From: Enterovibrio coralii
GTDB lineage: Bacteria > Pseudomonadota > Gammaproteobacteria > Enterobacterales > Vibrionaceae
Direction: 5' to 3'
NCBI RefSeq assembly: GCF_001559595.1
Contig: NZ_LNTY01000043.1
Span: 62,001 to 126,000 of the forward strand
DNA length: 64,000 bases
In this document: positions 1 through 8,743 of the stretch, one piece after another
Numbering within the stretch: the stretch's first letter is position 1
Layout of the letters: every line of letters begins with the position of its first letter
Translations under genes and position numbers: made by a program
The notes under the pieces: generated by a model
The model's input: the letters and a program-made list of their open reading frames with translations, nothing else
The model's database searches: none
Told to the model about the DNA's origin: nothing

Positions 1-605
1 TTGATGACCATCCGCTAATGCGAAAGGGATTGGCGCAATTACTGAAGTTTGAGCCTGAGATTGGCTCCGTGGCTGAAGTCAGTTCGGGAGCAGATGCCAT
101 CGCAGAGGCGGCTCGCCACGAACCAGATTTGATCATTCTTGATCTCAATATGAAAGGCTTATCGGGCCTTGATACCCTGAGAGCGTTGCGCTCGGACGGC
201 TGCACCTCAACCATTGTTATACTGACCGTTTCGGACAGCCCCAACGATATTCACGCAATCGTTCAAGCGGGAGCCGATGGCTACCTATTAAAAGACAGCG
301 AACCTGAAGATATTGTCGATAAATTGAAGTCGGCGATGAAAGGTGAAAAGGCATATAGCGAGCAAGTGAAGGCGTTTCTGGACCGCACTCAAGATCAGAC
401 CTCGCCGCTAAGCGTGTTGACGGAACGTGAGATGCAAATCCTTCAGCAAGTCTCCAAAGGGTTTCGAAACAAACAAATCGGCGAACACCTCTACATCTCT
501 GAAGCAACGGTAAAAGTTCACCTGAAAAACCTGCTCAAAAAGCTCGGCGTCGAATCACGCATGGCTGCCACCCTTTTGTATCTTGAACACGAATCGTTGA
601 ATTAA
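1..605 (+). CDS. narP: Nitrate/nitrite response regulator NarP, 5' end cut by window edge
   Basis: The frame is open to the left edge: codons before the first ATG (18) read DDHPL, the acidic start of a NarL/FixJ receiver domain, so the true start lies outside the window. Receiver: phospho-acceptor Asp in DLIILDLNMKG, then TVSD and a Lys in LLKDS. The C-terminal LuxR-type helix-turn-helix starts at LTEREMQIL and contains EATVKVHLKNLLKKLG. Residue pattern and length match NarP, which with NarQ controls periplasmic nitrate/nitrite respiration genes in gammaproteobacteria. A NarL paralogue is the main alternative. A hairpin terminator follows 27 bp after the stop. Confidence 0.85.
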   Translation, partial: DDHPLMRKGLAQLLKFEPEIGSVAEVSSGADAIAEAARHEPDLIILDLNMKGLSGLDTLRALRSDGCTSTIVILTVSDSPNDIHAIVQAGADGYLLKDSEPEDIVDKLKSAMKGEKAYSEQVKAFLDRTQDQTSPLSVLTEREMQILQQVSKGFRNKQIGEHLYISEATVKVHLKNLLKKLGVESRMAATLLYLEHESLN

Positions 606-631
606 TCTTTAACTGCCACCTTGCGGGCACA

Positions 632-660
632 AAAAAAGGCTCACCGTGGTGAGCCTTTTG
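632..660. terminator. Bidirectional intrinsic terminator
   Basis: Perfect stem AAGGCTCACC / GGTGAGCCTT with a 2-base loop, A-rich on the left and T-rich on the right. It sits between the convergent narP and RTX genes and can serve both. Confidence 0.85.
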
Positions 661-678
661 CTTATCTATTTTGGCAAC

Positions 679-3345
679 TTAGAAAATGTCATCGCCGTTC
701 AGGGTGACACTTTCTGCATCCGTCCACACTGTGATGGTGCGATCTTGCGTATCGTGCGTGAACACATATGCTTTCAGTTCGCCAACCTGCGTATCATTTA
801 AGCCCATGATGCTGATCATCTCTGCAGACAGCGGCGCGTTAACAGCACCATCTTCATCGAAGCTCCATGGCAGACCAACGAGGTTGAACGAGTCATCACC
901 ACCACCGAGATGCGCAACGAAACCATCCCAGTCATCCGGCATACCCAGCTCTTCACCAAACGGTACGTCTGATTGCGCCCAGATTTCGTTAGGGTTAATG
1001 GTCACATCTTGATCGCCGTCATCACCGATAACCGCTTCAATCTGCGCCATCACGTTCCCTTTCACATTCGGGTCAGTCTGGTACGACGCACCGGTGAAAT
1101 CCACGTTTGCATCACCATTTACCAGCATTCTGTCGAAGCCATTATCCGCGTTGTACATCGACTTATTCACTGTCTGACCAGCTGGATTGGTCGTTGTCAG
1201 GCCAACGAAATCGTCTGCACCGAACACGAAGGTGTCATCGCCGTTACTACCGATGTATTCATCAACACCTGTACCACCATCGATCATTACTTCGCTGCCA
1301 GGGCCACCATTCAAGATGTCATCGCCTGCGCCACCGTAAAGTTCATCCTTACCTGGGCCACCGAGCAGGGTATCGTTGCCTTCACCGCCGTAGATGAAGT
1401 CATCGCCTTTACCACCGAAGAGGGTGTCATCACCTTCGTCGCCGTAGATGTAATCGACATCATCACCACCATAGATGGTGTCATTACCTTCACCACCATG
1501 AATGGTATCTTTGTCGCTGACTTCGACCGTTTTGGTAGTGTCAGCAAACTCAGAGTAATTAAGCTCACGAATGTTGTCGTAAGAGTTCGCGACCAACGTA
1601 AGATTGGTAGATGCTGTGATTTCTGGGCCTTCAATTTGCAGCAAGATTTTGCCGTTTTCAGCCAGATTGTGGTAGTGGTGACCGTTGCCATCCAAGTCCA
1701 CATCAATGATCACAAACTTATAGGTGTTTGTGCCATCCGTGTACTGAAGGGTGTAATCGAGATTCACGTTGTACGTTTTGTCACCGATGGTCACTGTCTG
1801 GGTTTTGTCATCTGAGTATTCATTACAGATGTTATCGCCATTCAGTACGCCGTCGTCATCGTGGAAAGTCACTTCTGTGCATTCACCGTCAAACGCCAAC
1901 TCTGGTGGGAAGCAGAAGGTGTGGAACTCACCGCCTTTTGGTGTGGTGAAATCATCACCCATGATGAAGACTTTCGCTGTTGGGTCACAATCGATAGTTT
2001 GCGTACCAATCGTACCACCGTAGATCAGGTCATCGCCTTCCCCACCGTAGATTTCATCATCCCCCCACTGACCATAGATGGTGTCATTACCTGCACCGCC
2101 ATCGATGTAGTCTTCGTCATTCGCCATCATGGTTTCAGTTTCGGCGATGTCTTCGTAGTCGAGTGAATTAATGTTGTTGTATGAGTTTGCCACCAACGAC
2201 AGGTCCGTTGCGTCAGTGATCTCTGGACCATCGATTTGCAGCAACAACTGACCGTTTTCGCTCAGGTTGTTGTAGTGATTACCGTTGCCATCCAAATCAA
2301 CATCAATAATCGCGAAGGTGTAAATGTTACCGTCCGAATCACAGTACTTCAGCGTGTAATCAAGGTTGACTGGGTAGGTATTGCCATCAATCGTAACGGT
2401 TTGAGATTTGTCGTCTGAATATTCGTTACAGATGTTGTCGCCATTCAGTACGCCATCATCGTCTTGGAAAGTGACTTTAGTCGAACCGCCATCAAACGAC
2501 AGTTTTGGTGGGAAGCAGAAAGTGTGGAACTCACCGCCTTTCGGCATGGTGAAGTCGCTGCCCATTTGGAAAACAGTCACACATGGATCGCCACCGCCAA
2601 AGTTTGGAGACGCCGTGTTGCCGTAGATTACATCATCGCCATCGCCGCCAAACAGCTTGTCTTGGCCGTTGTTACCTTCGATGTAATCATCGCCACCTTG
2701 GCCGTAAATGGTGTCATTGCCATTACCACCAGAGATGTTGTCATCGCCACCGACTGACGGATCAACGGTCGTTGGCTCTGTGATGTCATCGTAGTTCAGG
2801 CTAGAAACGTTTTGGTAAGAGTTAGGTACGATGCTCAGATCGGTGCTTGATGTAATTTCAGGACCATCGATCTGGATCAGGATTTTCCCGTTTTCGCCCA
2901 GATTTGAGTAGTGATGGCCGTTGCCATCAAGGTCAACATCCACAATCGCAAAGGTGTAAACATTGCCATCGCTGTCGCAGTATTTCAGGCTGTAATCGAC
3001 ATTTACGCCGTATTCTTGGCCGTCAATTTCGACAGATTGTGACTTGTCATCAGAGTATTCATTACAACGGTCATCGCCATTCAATTGGCCATCATCATCG
3101 TTGTATTTCACTGTGGATGTCGAACCGGTAAAGTTCAGTGTTGGAGGGAAAGACCAAGTGTGGAAATTACCACTGTTCATGGTGAAATCCTTGCCCATCA
3201 CGAACACTGCGCCAGTGTTTGAAGAGCCACCACCTGAGCCTACATCACCGTAAATCGTATCATCACCGTTTTTACCGGTGATTGTGTCATCTCCCAATGT
3301 GCCATTCAGCGTATCAGATCCGTTGGTACCCGTAATTGTTGCCAT
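679..3345 (-). CDS. RTX-type calcium-binding secreted protein with three copies of an unknown ~145-residue module
   Basis: 888 residues, very acidic, no N-terminal signal peptide. GGxGxDxx nonapeptide repeats (e.g. GGEGNDTIYGG, GGKGDDFIYGG) occur at residues 5-35, 199-245, 412-445 and 615-690. Between them lie three homologous modules at about 47-190, 257-402 and 457-602. Each has MGxDFT, FHTxxFPP, DDDGxLNGD, CNEYSDDK, DVDLDGNG, GPEIT and NSYxN blocks. I do not recognise the module. The last residues (LNGDDIF) fit a type I secretion signal, so export by an ABC/TolC channel is likely, though none is encoded here. Probable role is an extracellular Ca-dependent matrix or adhesion protein; this is inference. 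The start at 3345 has an AGGA Shine-Dalgarno and is preceded by a riboswitch-like leader. Confidence 0.85.
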   Translation of the reverse strand: MATITGTNGSDTLNGTLGDDTITGKNGDDTIYGDVGSGGGSSNTGAVFVMGKDFTMNSGNFHTWSFPPTLNFTGSTSTVKYNDDDGQLNGDDRCNEYSDDKSQSVEIDGQEYGVNVDYSLKYCDSDGNVYTFAIVDVDLDGNGHHYSNLGENGKILIQIDGPEITSSTDLSIVPNSYQNVSSLNYDDITEPTTVDPSVGGDDNISGGNGNDTIYGQGGDDYIEGNNGQDKLFGGDGDDVIYGNTASPNFGGGDPCVTVFQMGSDFTMPKGGEFHTFCFPPKLSFDGGSTKVTFQDDDGVLNGDNICNEYSDDKSQTVTIDGNTYPVNLDYTLKYCDSDGNIYTFAIIDVDLDGNGNHYNNLSENGQLLLQIDGPEITDATDLSLVANSYNNINSLDYEDIAETETMMANDEDYIDGGAGNDTIYGQWGDDEIYGGEGDDLIYGGTIGTQTIDCDPTAKVFIMGDDFTTPKGGEFHTFCFPPELAFDGECTEVTFHDDDGVLNGDNICNEYSDDKTQTVTIGDKTYNVNLDYTLQYTDGTNTYKFVIIDVDLDGNGHHYHNLAENGKILLQIEGPEITASTNLTLVANSYDNIRELNYSEFADTTKTVEVSDKDTIHGGEGNDTIYGGDDVDYIYGDEGDDTLFGGKGDDFIYGGEGNDTLLGGPGKDELYGGAGDDILNGGPGSEVMIDGGTGVDEYIGSNGDDTFVFGADDFVGLTTTNPAGQTVNKSMYNADNGFDRMLVNGDANVDFTGASYQTDPNVKGNVMAQIEAVIGDDGDQDVTINPNEIWAQSDVPFGEELGMPDDWDGFVAHLGGGDDSFNLVGLPWSFDEDGAVNAPLSAEMISIMGLNDTQVGELKAYVFTHDTQDRTITVWTDAESVTLNGDDIF

Positions 3346-3354
3346 GAGTTTTGT

Positions 3355-3475
3355 CCTCGTATGCTAACCAGCTCGAGGTAGCCCAGCCATCTCTAGTCCT
3401 GCTTAGAGAGACCTGTAACTTTCCGTCCCCACCTCACGATAGGTTTGGCTTTTGCTCTACTTCGTCCTATTGCTT
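3355..3475 (-). promoter_or_regulatory. Cyclic di-GMP-I (GEMM)-like riboswitch leader with anti-Shine-Dalgarno hairpin
   Basis: Read on the minus strand the leader contains GCCAAACC, a short hairpin, GGTGGGGACGGAAAG, TTACAGGTCTC, an internal hairpin and GATGGCTGGGCTACC, in the order and spacing of the c-di-GMP-I aptamer (GCAAACC, GGGACGCAAAGC, GGTAGCGGGGTTACC). It is a variant: GGAAAG replaces GCAAAG. Directly after it, CCTCG (3374-3378) can pair with CGAGG (3355-3359), which contains the RTX gene Shine-Dalgarno 10-14 bases before the ATG. Because that CCTCG abuts the aptamer's 3' strand, ligand-dependent translation control is plausible. Class assignment is by eye only. Confidence 0.55.
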
Positions 3476-3750
3476 GCTTTTTGTGAGGGCCACGAAACCA
3501 CAAAACTTCTGACGTATGCCCTGTTTCATATGGCACTCAGACTGGTTGATTAGCCACATCGCATCAAGACTATAAGTGAGAAATAAGGGGATTTTCAGGA
3601 CAAGGCAGGGAAAGTTTTTAATCGATCATGATGAAAGCATGGATCAGCATTAGAAAGTAATGAGCACCAAAACAATACGTAAGCGTGATGAAAGAATGAG
3701 TGATTTAACACTTGGTATGGAAATGAATGCACTGAATACGCGGATATAGC

Positions 3751-3778
3751 AAAAAGCCATCACTAGGATGGCTTTTTG
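3751..3778 (-). terminator. Intrinsic terminator of the peptide transporter gene
   Basis: AAAAAGCCATC, loop ACTAG, GATGGCTTTTT, 26 bp after the stop of the POT gene. It is symmetrical, so it could also act on the plus strand. The rest of 3476-3750 holds no gene I can support. Confidence 0.8.
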
Positions 3779-3804
3779 TCTAAGTAGTTACACAGTACTG
3801 AATA

Positions 3805-5199
3805 TTACGCAGTAGCTGGTGTTGGCTCTTTCTGTTCTTCCGCAGATGCTTTCGTACCTTCTGCACCGTGCATCCAGTCAACCAGCTTGCTTGAGCAAAG
3901 TACCAACAGAATACCTGCAACACCTGCAGTTGCTGCAATACCGCCGAAGATTGCCAGAGGACCCGCATCGCCGACGTGGCTACCAATCAGACCCGCAACA
4001 TAGTTTGCGACGGCGTTTGCACAGAACCAGGTACCCATCATCACTGACATCAGACGCAGTGGTGCCAGTTTGGTGATAAGTGACAGACCGATTGGCGACA
4101 AACATAGTTCACCCAGAGTATGGAAGAAATACGCACCTACCAGCCACCACATGGACGCTTTGACTGACATGTCTCCGCCCTGCTGCATTGCTGCACCCAC
4201 CATGCACACAAAGCCCATCGCCAAGAAGCCCATCGCCATCGCGAACTTAATCGGTGAGCTTGGCTCATTCGCACCTAGACGACGCCAGAATACTGCCAAC
4301 ATTGGAGCGAGTAGAATGATGAAGAATGGGTTCAGCGATTGAAACCATGCCGCTGGTACTTCAAACGCACCAATCATGCGGTTTGTGTACTCTTGCGAGT
4401 AAATGTTCATCAAGCCGCCTGCTTGTTCAAAGCCCGCCCAGAAGATGATCACGAACATGCTCATCACAACGATAACTTTGAGGCGATCGCGCTCTACTTT
4501 CGTCAGAGGCTGCTTTTGTTGTGCGCCAGATTCACGAAGTTGCTTCTTCGCTGCTGGTTCAATACCAATGCTGCCAAGGTATTTGTTCGCGAAGATCATC
4601 TGGATCAACAGCGACATCAACATGCCGATACCCGCGCACAAGAAGCCAGCTTTCCAACCGAATTCTGTTGAAGCTGTACCCGCGATGATACCCGCAAGCA
4701 GCGAACCAAGGTTAATACCCATATAGAAGATGGTAAACGCGCCGTCACGACGGTTATCGCCTTCGTTGTACAGGTGACCAACCATTGTTGAAATGTTTGG
4801 CTTGAACAGACCATTACCAACGATAAGGAAAGCAAGGCCAACGTAGAAAGCATGCAGCTCATAAGGGTCGATAATGCTGTTAGGCAATGCCAGTGTAAAC
4901 TGACCAATCGCCATCAAGGCACCACCAATAATGATAGAGCGACGCTGACCGAGGAAATTGTCTGCTAACCAGCCACCTAGCACAGGTGTCAGGTAAACCA
5001 AGCCGGTATAGATACCATAGAGATTCAGTGCGTCTTGTGTTGTCCAACCAAGACCACCGTTAATGGTTTTGTCTGTGAGATAAAGCACCAGAATGGCGCG
5101 CATTGCATAGAAGGAAAAACGTTCCCACAACTCTGTACCACAGAGCAGGAACAATCCGCGAGGATGACCAAGCCAAGTTGCCTGAGTGTTTGCATTCAT
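3805..5199 (-). CDS. POT-family proton-dependent di-/tripeptide transporter
   Basis: 464 residues and about 12-14 hydrophobic segments. The N-terminus holds the POT signature ELWERFSFYAMRAIL (ExxER proton/substrate motif) near residue 23. Further signatures are GGWLADNFLGQR (loop 2-3), GNGLFKPNISTMVG and FYMGINLGSLL, the last corresponding to the family FYxxINxGSL signature. It imports small peptides with protons across the inner membrane. Length is slightly below E. coli DtpA/DtpB (~490-500). Specificity among DtpA-D paralogues cannot be told. It stands alone with its own terminator. ATG at 5199 is preceded by a weak ribosome-binding site. Confidence 0.9.
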   Translation of the reverse strand: MNANTQATWLGHPRGLFLLCGTELWERFSFYAMRAILVLYLTDKTINGGLGWTTQDALNLYGIYTGLVYLTPVLGGWLADNFLGQRRSIIIGGALMAIGQFTLALPNSIIDPYELHAFYVGLAFLIVGNGLFKPNISTMVGHLYNEGDNRRDGAFTIFYMGINLGSLLAGIIAGTASTEFGWKAGFLCAGIGMLMSLLIQMIFANKYLGSIGIEPAAKKQLRESGAQQKQPLTKVERDRLKVIVVMSMFVIIFWAGFEQAGGLMNIYSQEYTNRMIGAFEVPAAWFQSLNPFFIILLAPMLAVFWRRLGANEPSSPIKFAMAMGFLAMGFVCMVGAAMQQGGDMSVKASMWWLVGAYFFHTLGELCLSPIGLSLITKLAPLRLMSVMMGTWFCANAVANYVAGLIGSHVGDAGPLAIFGGIAATAGVAGILLVLCSSKLVDWMHGAEGTKASAEEQKEPTPATA

Positions 5200-5376
5200 G
5201 TTTGTCTATACCGCCTATTATTATTAGCCTGGCGGGGCAATATCGGGGCCTCCTTTCCTCTCTAGTCTCCGCCGCAGGTCGTACAGACTGCACCAAATCC
5301 GGCGTTGCCGCAAATGATAAATGAACAAAAACTTAAGATTTCATAGTTGATAAAACGGAATACAGACGGGTAATAC

Positions 5377-5415
5377 GCAAAAACCGCAGGAATATCTTTT
5401 GTAATTCCTGCGGTT
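5377..5415 (-). terminator. Intrinsic terminator of the EmrD-like gene
   Basis: AACCGCAGGAAT / ATTCCTGCGGTT stem followed, on the minus strand, by TTTTTG. It lies 27 bp after the stop of the exporter gene. Confidence 0.8.
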
Positions 5416-5441
5416 AGCGATTAGAAAACAACCACGCTTTT

Positions 5442-6644
5442 TTACGCTGTGATGGGTAAATCCGGAGCCACTTTTCTGTTTCTACACATCAGAAGCCCTA
5501 ATCCCGTCACAACCGCCATAGCCAAAAGAATTGCGCCTAGCGAAAACTGGTCATTGACACTCATTTTTGCGGCAATCAGTGTAAAGAAACCCGCAGCCAT
5601 ATTTTGCACACCACCTAATACCGCGCCCGCAGTACCCGCGTGGTGTGGGAACGGAGACAAAGCACCTGTCGTCGCAGAAGGAAACAGAATGCCTGCACCT
5701 AGGAAATAAATGAACGCACCACCAATCAGTGTTTCTATTGTGACTAGGCCATTCATACCGGGAACGAACACCACTAGCGAACCGATGATAAGAACGACCG
5801 TACCAATGACCAAAGACTTCGCGGCAGACAGACGCTGTTCAATCACACTTGATAGCCATGAACCCAGCATAAAACCTGGCAGTGGCAGAACGAATAGCAA
5901 GCTCACCATTGCCGCGCTTAAACCCAAGGTGCTGCCAAGGATCACACCTGCAGCCGCTTCAAAAACCGCAATGCCAGAGAACACAGCAATCAGGCAAATC
6001 AGGTAGCCTTGGAATTGGCGATTGCTCATTACATATTGGTAGCGCTTAACCACAGAGTCATTGCGGCGCTTTTCTTCTGGCAATGTTTCTTCAAAGTACA
6101 GTGACATAACGAGGTATACCACCGCCGCCAACACCAGCAGGAACACGTAGCTCGCCTGCCAGTTGAAGTAGGTGCTTAGCATGCCACCAATCACGGGCGC
6201 AGCCAGCGGCGAGAAGATCAGACCCACACTCACCAAGCTGTTAGCACGATGCAGGCGACTGCCTTCGAAACAATCGCGTGTCAGCGTACGCGCCATCGCA
6301 CCGCCACAGCCAATACCTGCACCTTGAATCACACTCGCTGCCAAAAACATATTGAACGAATCAGCGAATAACGCAGCAATCGTACCAACCAGGTAGATCG
6401 CGAGACCAACAAGAATAATCGGCTTACGGCCAAAGCGATCTGACAGCGGGCCATAAACAAACTGCGACAAACCATAAGGGATCAGGTAACAAGCCATAAC
6501 AGCTTGGAGTAGTGCTGGAGACACACTGAAGTCGTCCGCCATCAATGCCATAGACGGAACATACATCGTTTGAGTCATCTGACCGACAGCAGCCAAGATG
6601 ATGATCATGAGAAGAATTTTGGACAAAGGCGTTGTCGAGGACAT
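5442..6644 (-). CDS. emrD: EmrD-like MFS multidrug efflux transporter
   Basis: About 400 residues, 12 transmembrane segments, drug:H+ antiporter-1 type. Signatures: GPLSDRFGRKPIIL (MFS motif A, loop 2-3, residues ~65-80), then RTLTRDCF and SPLAAPVIGG (motif C region). The N-terminus (TQTMYVPSMALMADDF) and overall pattern match EmrD/Bcr proteins; Vibrio cholerae has several EmrD paralogues, so the exact orthologue is unsure. I prefer ATG 6644 over the GTG one codon upstream because GGGAGA lies 8 bases before it. Predicted inner-membrane exporter of hydrophobic drugs. Single gene. Confidence 0.85.
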   Translation of the reverse strand: MSSTTPLSKILLMIIILAAVGQMTQTMYVPSMALMADDFSVSPALLQAVMACYLIPYGLSQFVYGPLSDRFGRKPIILVGLAIYLVGTIAALFADSFNMFLAASVIQGAGIGCGGAMARTLTRDCFEGSRLHRANSLVSVGLIFSPLAAPVIGGMLSTYFNWQASYVFLLVLAAVVYLVMSLYFEETLPEEKRRNDSVVKRYQYVMSNRQFQGYLICLIAVFSGIAVFEAAAGVILGSTLGLSAAMVSLLFVLPLPGFMLGSWLSSVIEQRLSAAKSLVIGTVVLIIGSLVVFVPGMNGLVTIETLIGGAFIYFLGAGILFPSATTGALSPFPHHAGTAGAVLGGVQNMAAGFFTLIAAKMSVNDQFSLGAILLAMAVVTGLGLLMCRNRKVAPDLPITA

Positions 6645-6865
6645 CACCAGTTCTCCCTAAGCAAGCAAAATTAACCAAGTTTCTTTTATGCGAGGGAGAC
6701 GAACGAAAAAGGACTTTATTGGAGAAAGCGACAGTGTATTTCAATCCCCCTCAGGATTTTGCGCAGATATTAGTGGCCAGCGTGGACTTAAACAACATAA
6801 ATCCCGTGTTTCATACACGATAAGAAATCATAGAAAGGATTAGTTTTTCTAATGCGTAAATTTAG

Positions 6866-6897
6866 AACAAAAAGAAAGCACTCATTGAGTGCTTTCT
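6866..6897 (-). terminator. Intrinsic terminator of the secreted hypothetical gene
   Basis: AGAAAGCACTCA / TGAGTGCTTTCT with a one-base centre, followed on the minus strand by TTTTGTT. Confidence 0.85.
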
Positions 6898-6935
6898 ATA
6901 GAGGTTTTAAGAAGATTAATGAATGATTGGCGTAC

Positions 6936-7694
6936 TTACGTGAAGTGTCTTGCCAGAGTGGTTGTTTCTGGTGACAATTCAAAATTCCAGTTACCACTGC
7001 TGGTTGTGTGGTAGCCACCTTCAACAATAAAGTCCACTGAGTTACTGGTTCTGCGCCAGATACGCACGATGCCCTGTACATTACTGGTTTTAATGATGCT
7101 ATGAGCAATCGGGTCTGTACAACCTGGCAGGAACTGCCCTTCTTTTAAGTTAATAGTAAACACCTTGCCAGAGCCCGACAGAAAATCCGTCGCATTCACC
7201 GAAACACCATTCAGTTCAGCGACCTTATTAGCGTCTTCATGCGGGGTGTCTGGTGCTGGCATATCGTGTTCAACAGGCATACTAATAGACAAGTCCTGTG
7301 GCACCGTTAACACGCTCGAATCAATGGTGAAATCGACAAAGTTCAACGCACGCAGGTCAAAGTCACCCGAAACGCGGAGTCTTACAGAGGTTGGCGTAGC
7401 GCGATAAGGTACCAAACGGTTGTCACTTGAAACACTGATGGCATTGCGAAGTACGTTGATGTCAGTCGTGCTTAACTCAGCACCATTCAAGGTAAACTCG
7501 ACTTGGCCACCATACACAAGATAGGAATAAGGGATCTTCACCATATCGGCAGTCAGCGTTGGCATGGTTAAACCATAGCTTTCAGCCATTTCAGGCGTCA
7601 CTACATACTCATGTGCCATTACCGGTTGAGCAACAGCAAAAGCCAGGGCAGAAACAGCGAACAGGTGTTTAATTTTCTTATTGTTTTTGATCAT
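6936..7694 (-). CDS. Secreted hypothetical protein with mature N-terminal histidine
   Basis: 252 residues and no family I recognise. There is a clear Sec signal peptide: KNNKKIKH, hydrophobic LFAVSALAFAVA, then QPVMA before HEYVV. Cleavage after VMA would give a mature protein starting with His. The remainder is beta-rich, with alternating hydrophobic residues (VEFTLNGAEL, VRLRVSGDFDL, VDFIVEGGYHT) and one Cys (PGCTDP). It is predicted to be periplasmic or exported. It is a single gene with its own terminator; the start at 7694 has GAGG upstream. An N-terminal His is needed for copper 'histidine brace' proteins, but nothing else here proves metal binding. Confidence 0.75.
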   Translation of the reverse strand: MIKNNKKIKHLFAVSALAFAVAQPVMAHEYVVTPEMAESYGLTMPTLTADMVKIPYSYLVYGGQVEFTLNGAELSTTDINVLRNAISVSSDNRLVPYRATPTSVRLRVSGDFDLRALNFVDFTIDSSVLTVPQDLSISMPVEHDMPAPDTPHEDANKVAELNGVSVNATDFLSGSGKVFTINLKEGQFLPGCTDPIAHSIIKTSNVQGIVRIWRRTSNSVDFIVEGGYHTTSSGNWNFELSPETTTLARHFT

Positions 7695-7923
7695 TATTAA
7701 GCCTCGAAGTTGGAGGAGTAAACTCCGCGTAAAATCTTCGAAAAACGCTTTTATAGCAATCAGTTAAATTAACTTGAGATCAAGACTGAGGGGTTGCTGC
7801 AAACTTCCAATTGCTCTCACTGCAATTGCGAGTTACTTCACTGAACCGATGTTGTATTTTTAGACCTGAAAAGCCTAGATAACTAGACCGCGCATCAACT
7901 ATGTCTAGCCGTGATATTCAGCC

Positions 7924-7956
7924 AAAGAAAAAGCCCAGCAAATATGCTGGGCTTTT
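7924..7956 (-). terminator. Intrinsic terminator of ribA
   Basis: AAAAGCCCAGCA / TGCTGGGCTTTT stem followed by TTTTTCTTT on the minus strand, 27 bp after the ribA stop. Confidence 0.85.
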
Positions 7957-7982
7957 GAGTATGTTCTAGATGCTGTGCTTTG

Positions 7983-8582
7983 TCAGTTCAACTGCAACTT
8001 GTGTTTACCGTGTGACACCTTGGCCTTCAGGTACATTTTGTTGCCGTCTTTCAGGTGAGCTTCTGTACCAACAACCGCTTCTAGTTCAATGCCGTAGCTT
8101 TGAATATCTTTGATCTTTTTAGGGTTGTTCGTGATAAGACGGATTGTACTCACTCCCAAAGCCTTCAGCATGTCTGCTGCGTCTTCGAAAGTTCTCAGGT
8201 CATCTGCGAAGCCTAGGTGATTGTTTGCTTCGTAGGTGTTCATGCCCTGACTTTGCAATTCATACGCATCCAATTTGTTGTAAAGACCAATGCCTCTACC
8301 TTCTTGACGCAAGTACAGCAAAATACCGCCTTGCTCACCCATTTTCTGGATGGTTTCTTCTAGCTGTTCACCGCAGTCACAACGAGACGAATGGAAAACA
8401 TCGCCAGTGAGACATTCTGAGTGCATGCGAACCAGGGGGGCACCCTGCTGTTTGTCAGCGCATTGGAAGATGATTGCGACGTGCTCTTTATTCGAGTTCA
8501 AACCATCGAATGACAGGATTTCAGCAGGAATCTTACTTCCCACTCCAACATTCAACGGGACTCTTGCTCTAATTTTTGCCAT
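7983..8582 (-). CDS. ribA: GTP cyclohydrolase II
   Basis: 199 residues, the normal size of stand-alone RibA. It opens the imidazole ring of GTP to give the first pyrimidine of riboflavin synthesis, releasing formate and pyrophosphate. Zinc ligands are in ECLTGD and [23 protein letters not shown] carries the catalytic Arg/GTP-binding stretch, and ITNNPKKI follows. Cytoplasmic, single gene with a terminator. No FMN riboswitch is visible in the 160-bp leader. Confidence 0.95.
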   Translation of the reverse strand: MAKIRARVPLNVGVGSKIPAEILSFDGLNSNKEHVAIIFQCADKQQGAPLVRMHSECLTGDVFHSSRCDCGEQLEETIQKMGEQGGILLYLRQEGRGIGLYNKLDAYELQSQGMNTYEANNHLGFADDLRTFEDAADMLKALGVSTIRLITNNPKKIKDIQSYGIELEAVVGTEAHLKDGNKMYLKAKVSHGKHKLQLN

Positions 8583-8743
8583 CGACTGTAATACTCTGTT
8601 ATGTCGGCGTTAACCGAGGTGTACTGCCTATATTGCGACATCGATGTCAGAATTGTTATAATATAACGCTTCTCTCGATGTGGCGGGCAATCGTAACAGA
8701 AGTCCAGCACCACTGCCAGTAACGAATCAACGCAGGCGTCTTA

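Noticed and set aside
973..1815. 280-codon plus-strand ORF and other long ORFs opposite the RTX gene
   Set aside because: They are antisense to calcium-repeat DNA, have low-complexity Ile/Thr/Val translations and no ribosome sites. The minus-strand RTX frame explains the region.
8583..8743. FMN riboswitch before ribA
   Set aside because: The leader is about 160 bp and lacks AGGAUAC-type FMN core sequence.
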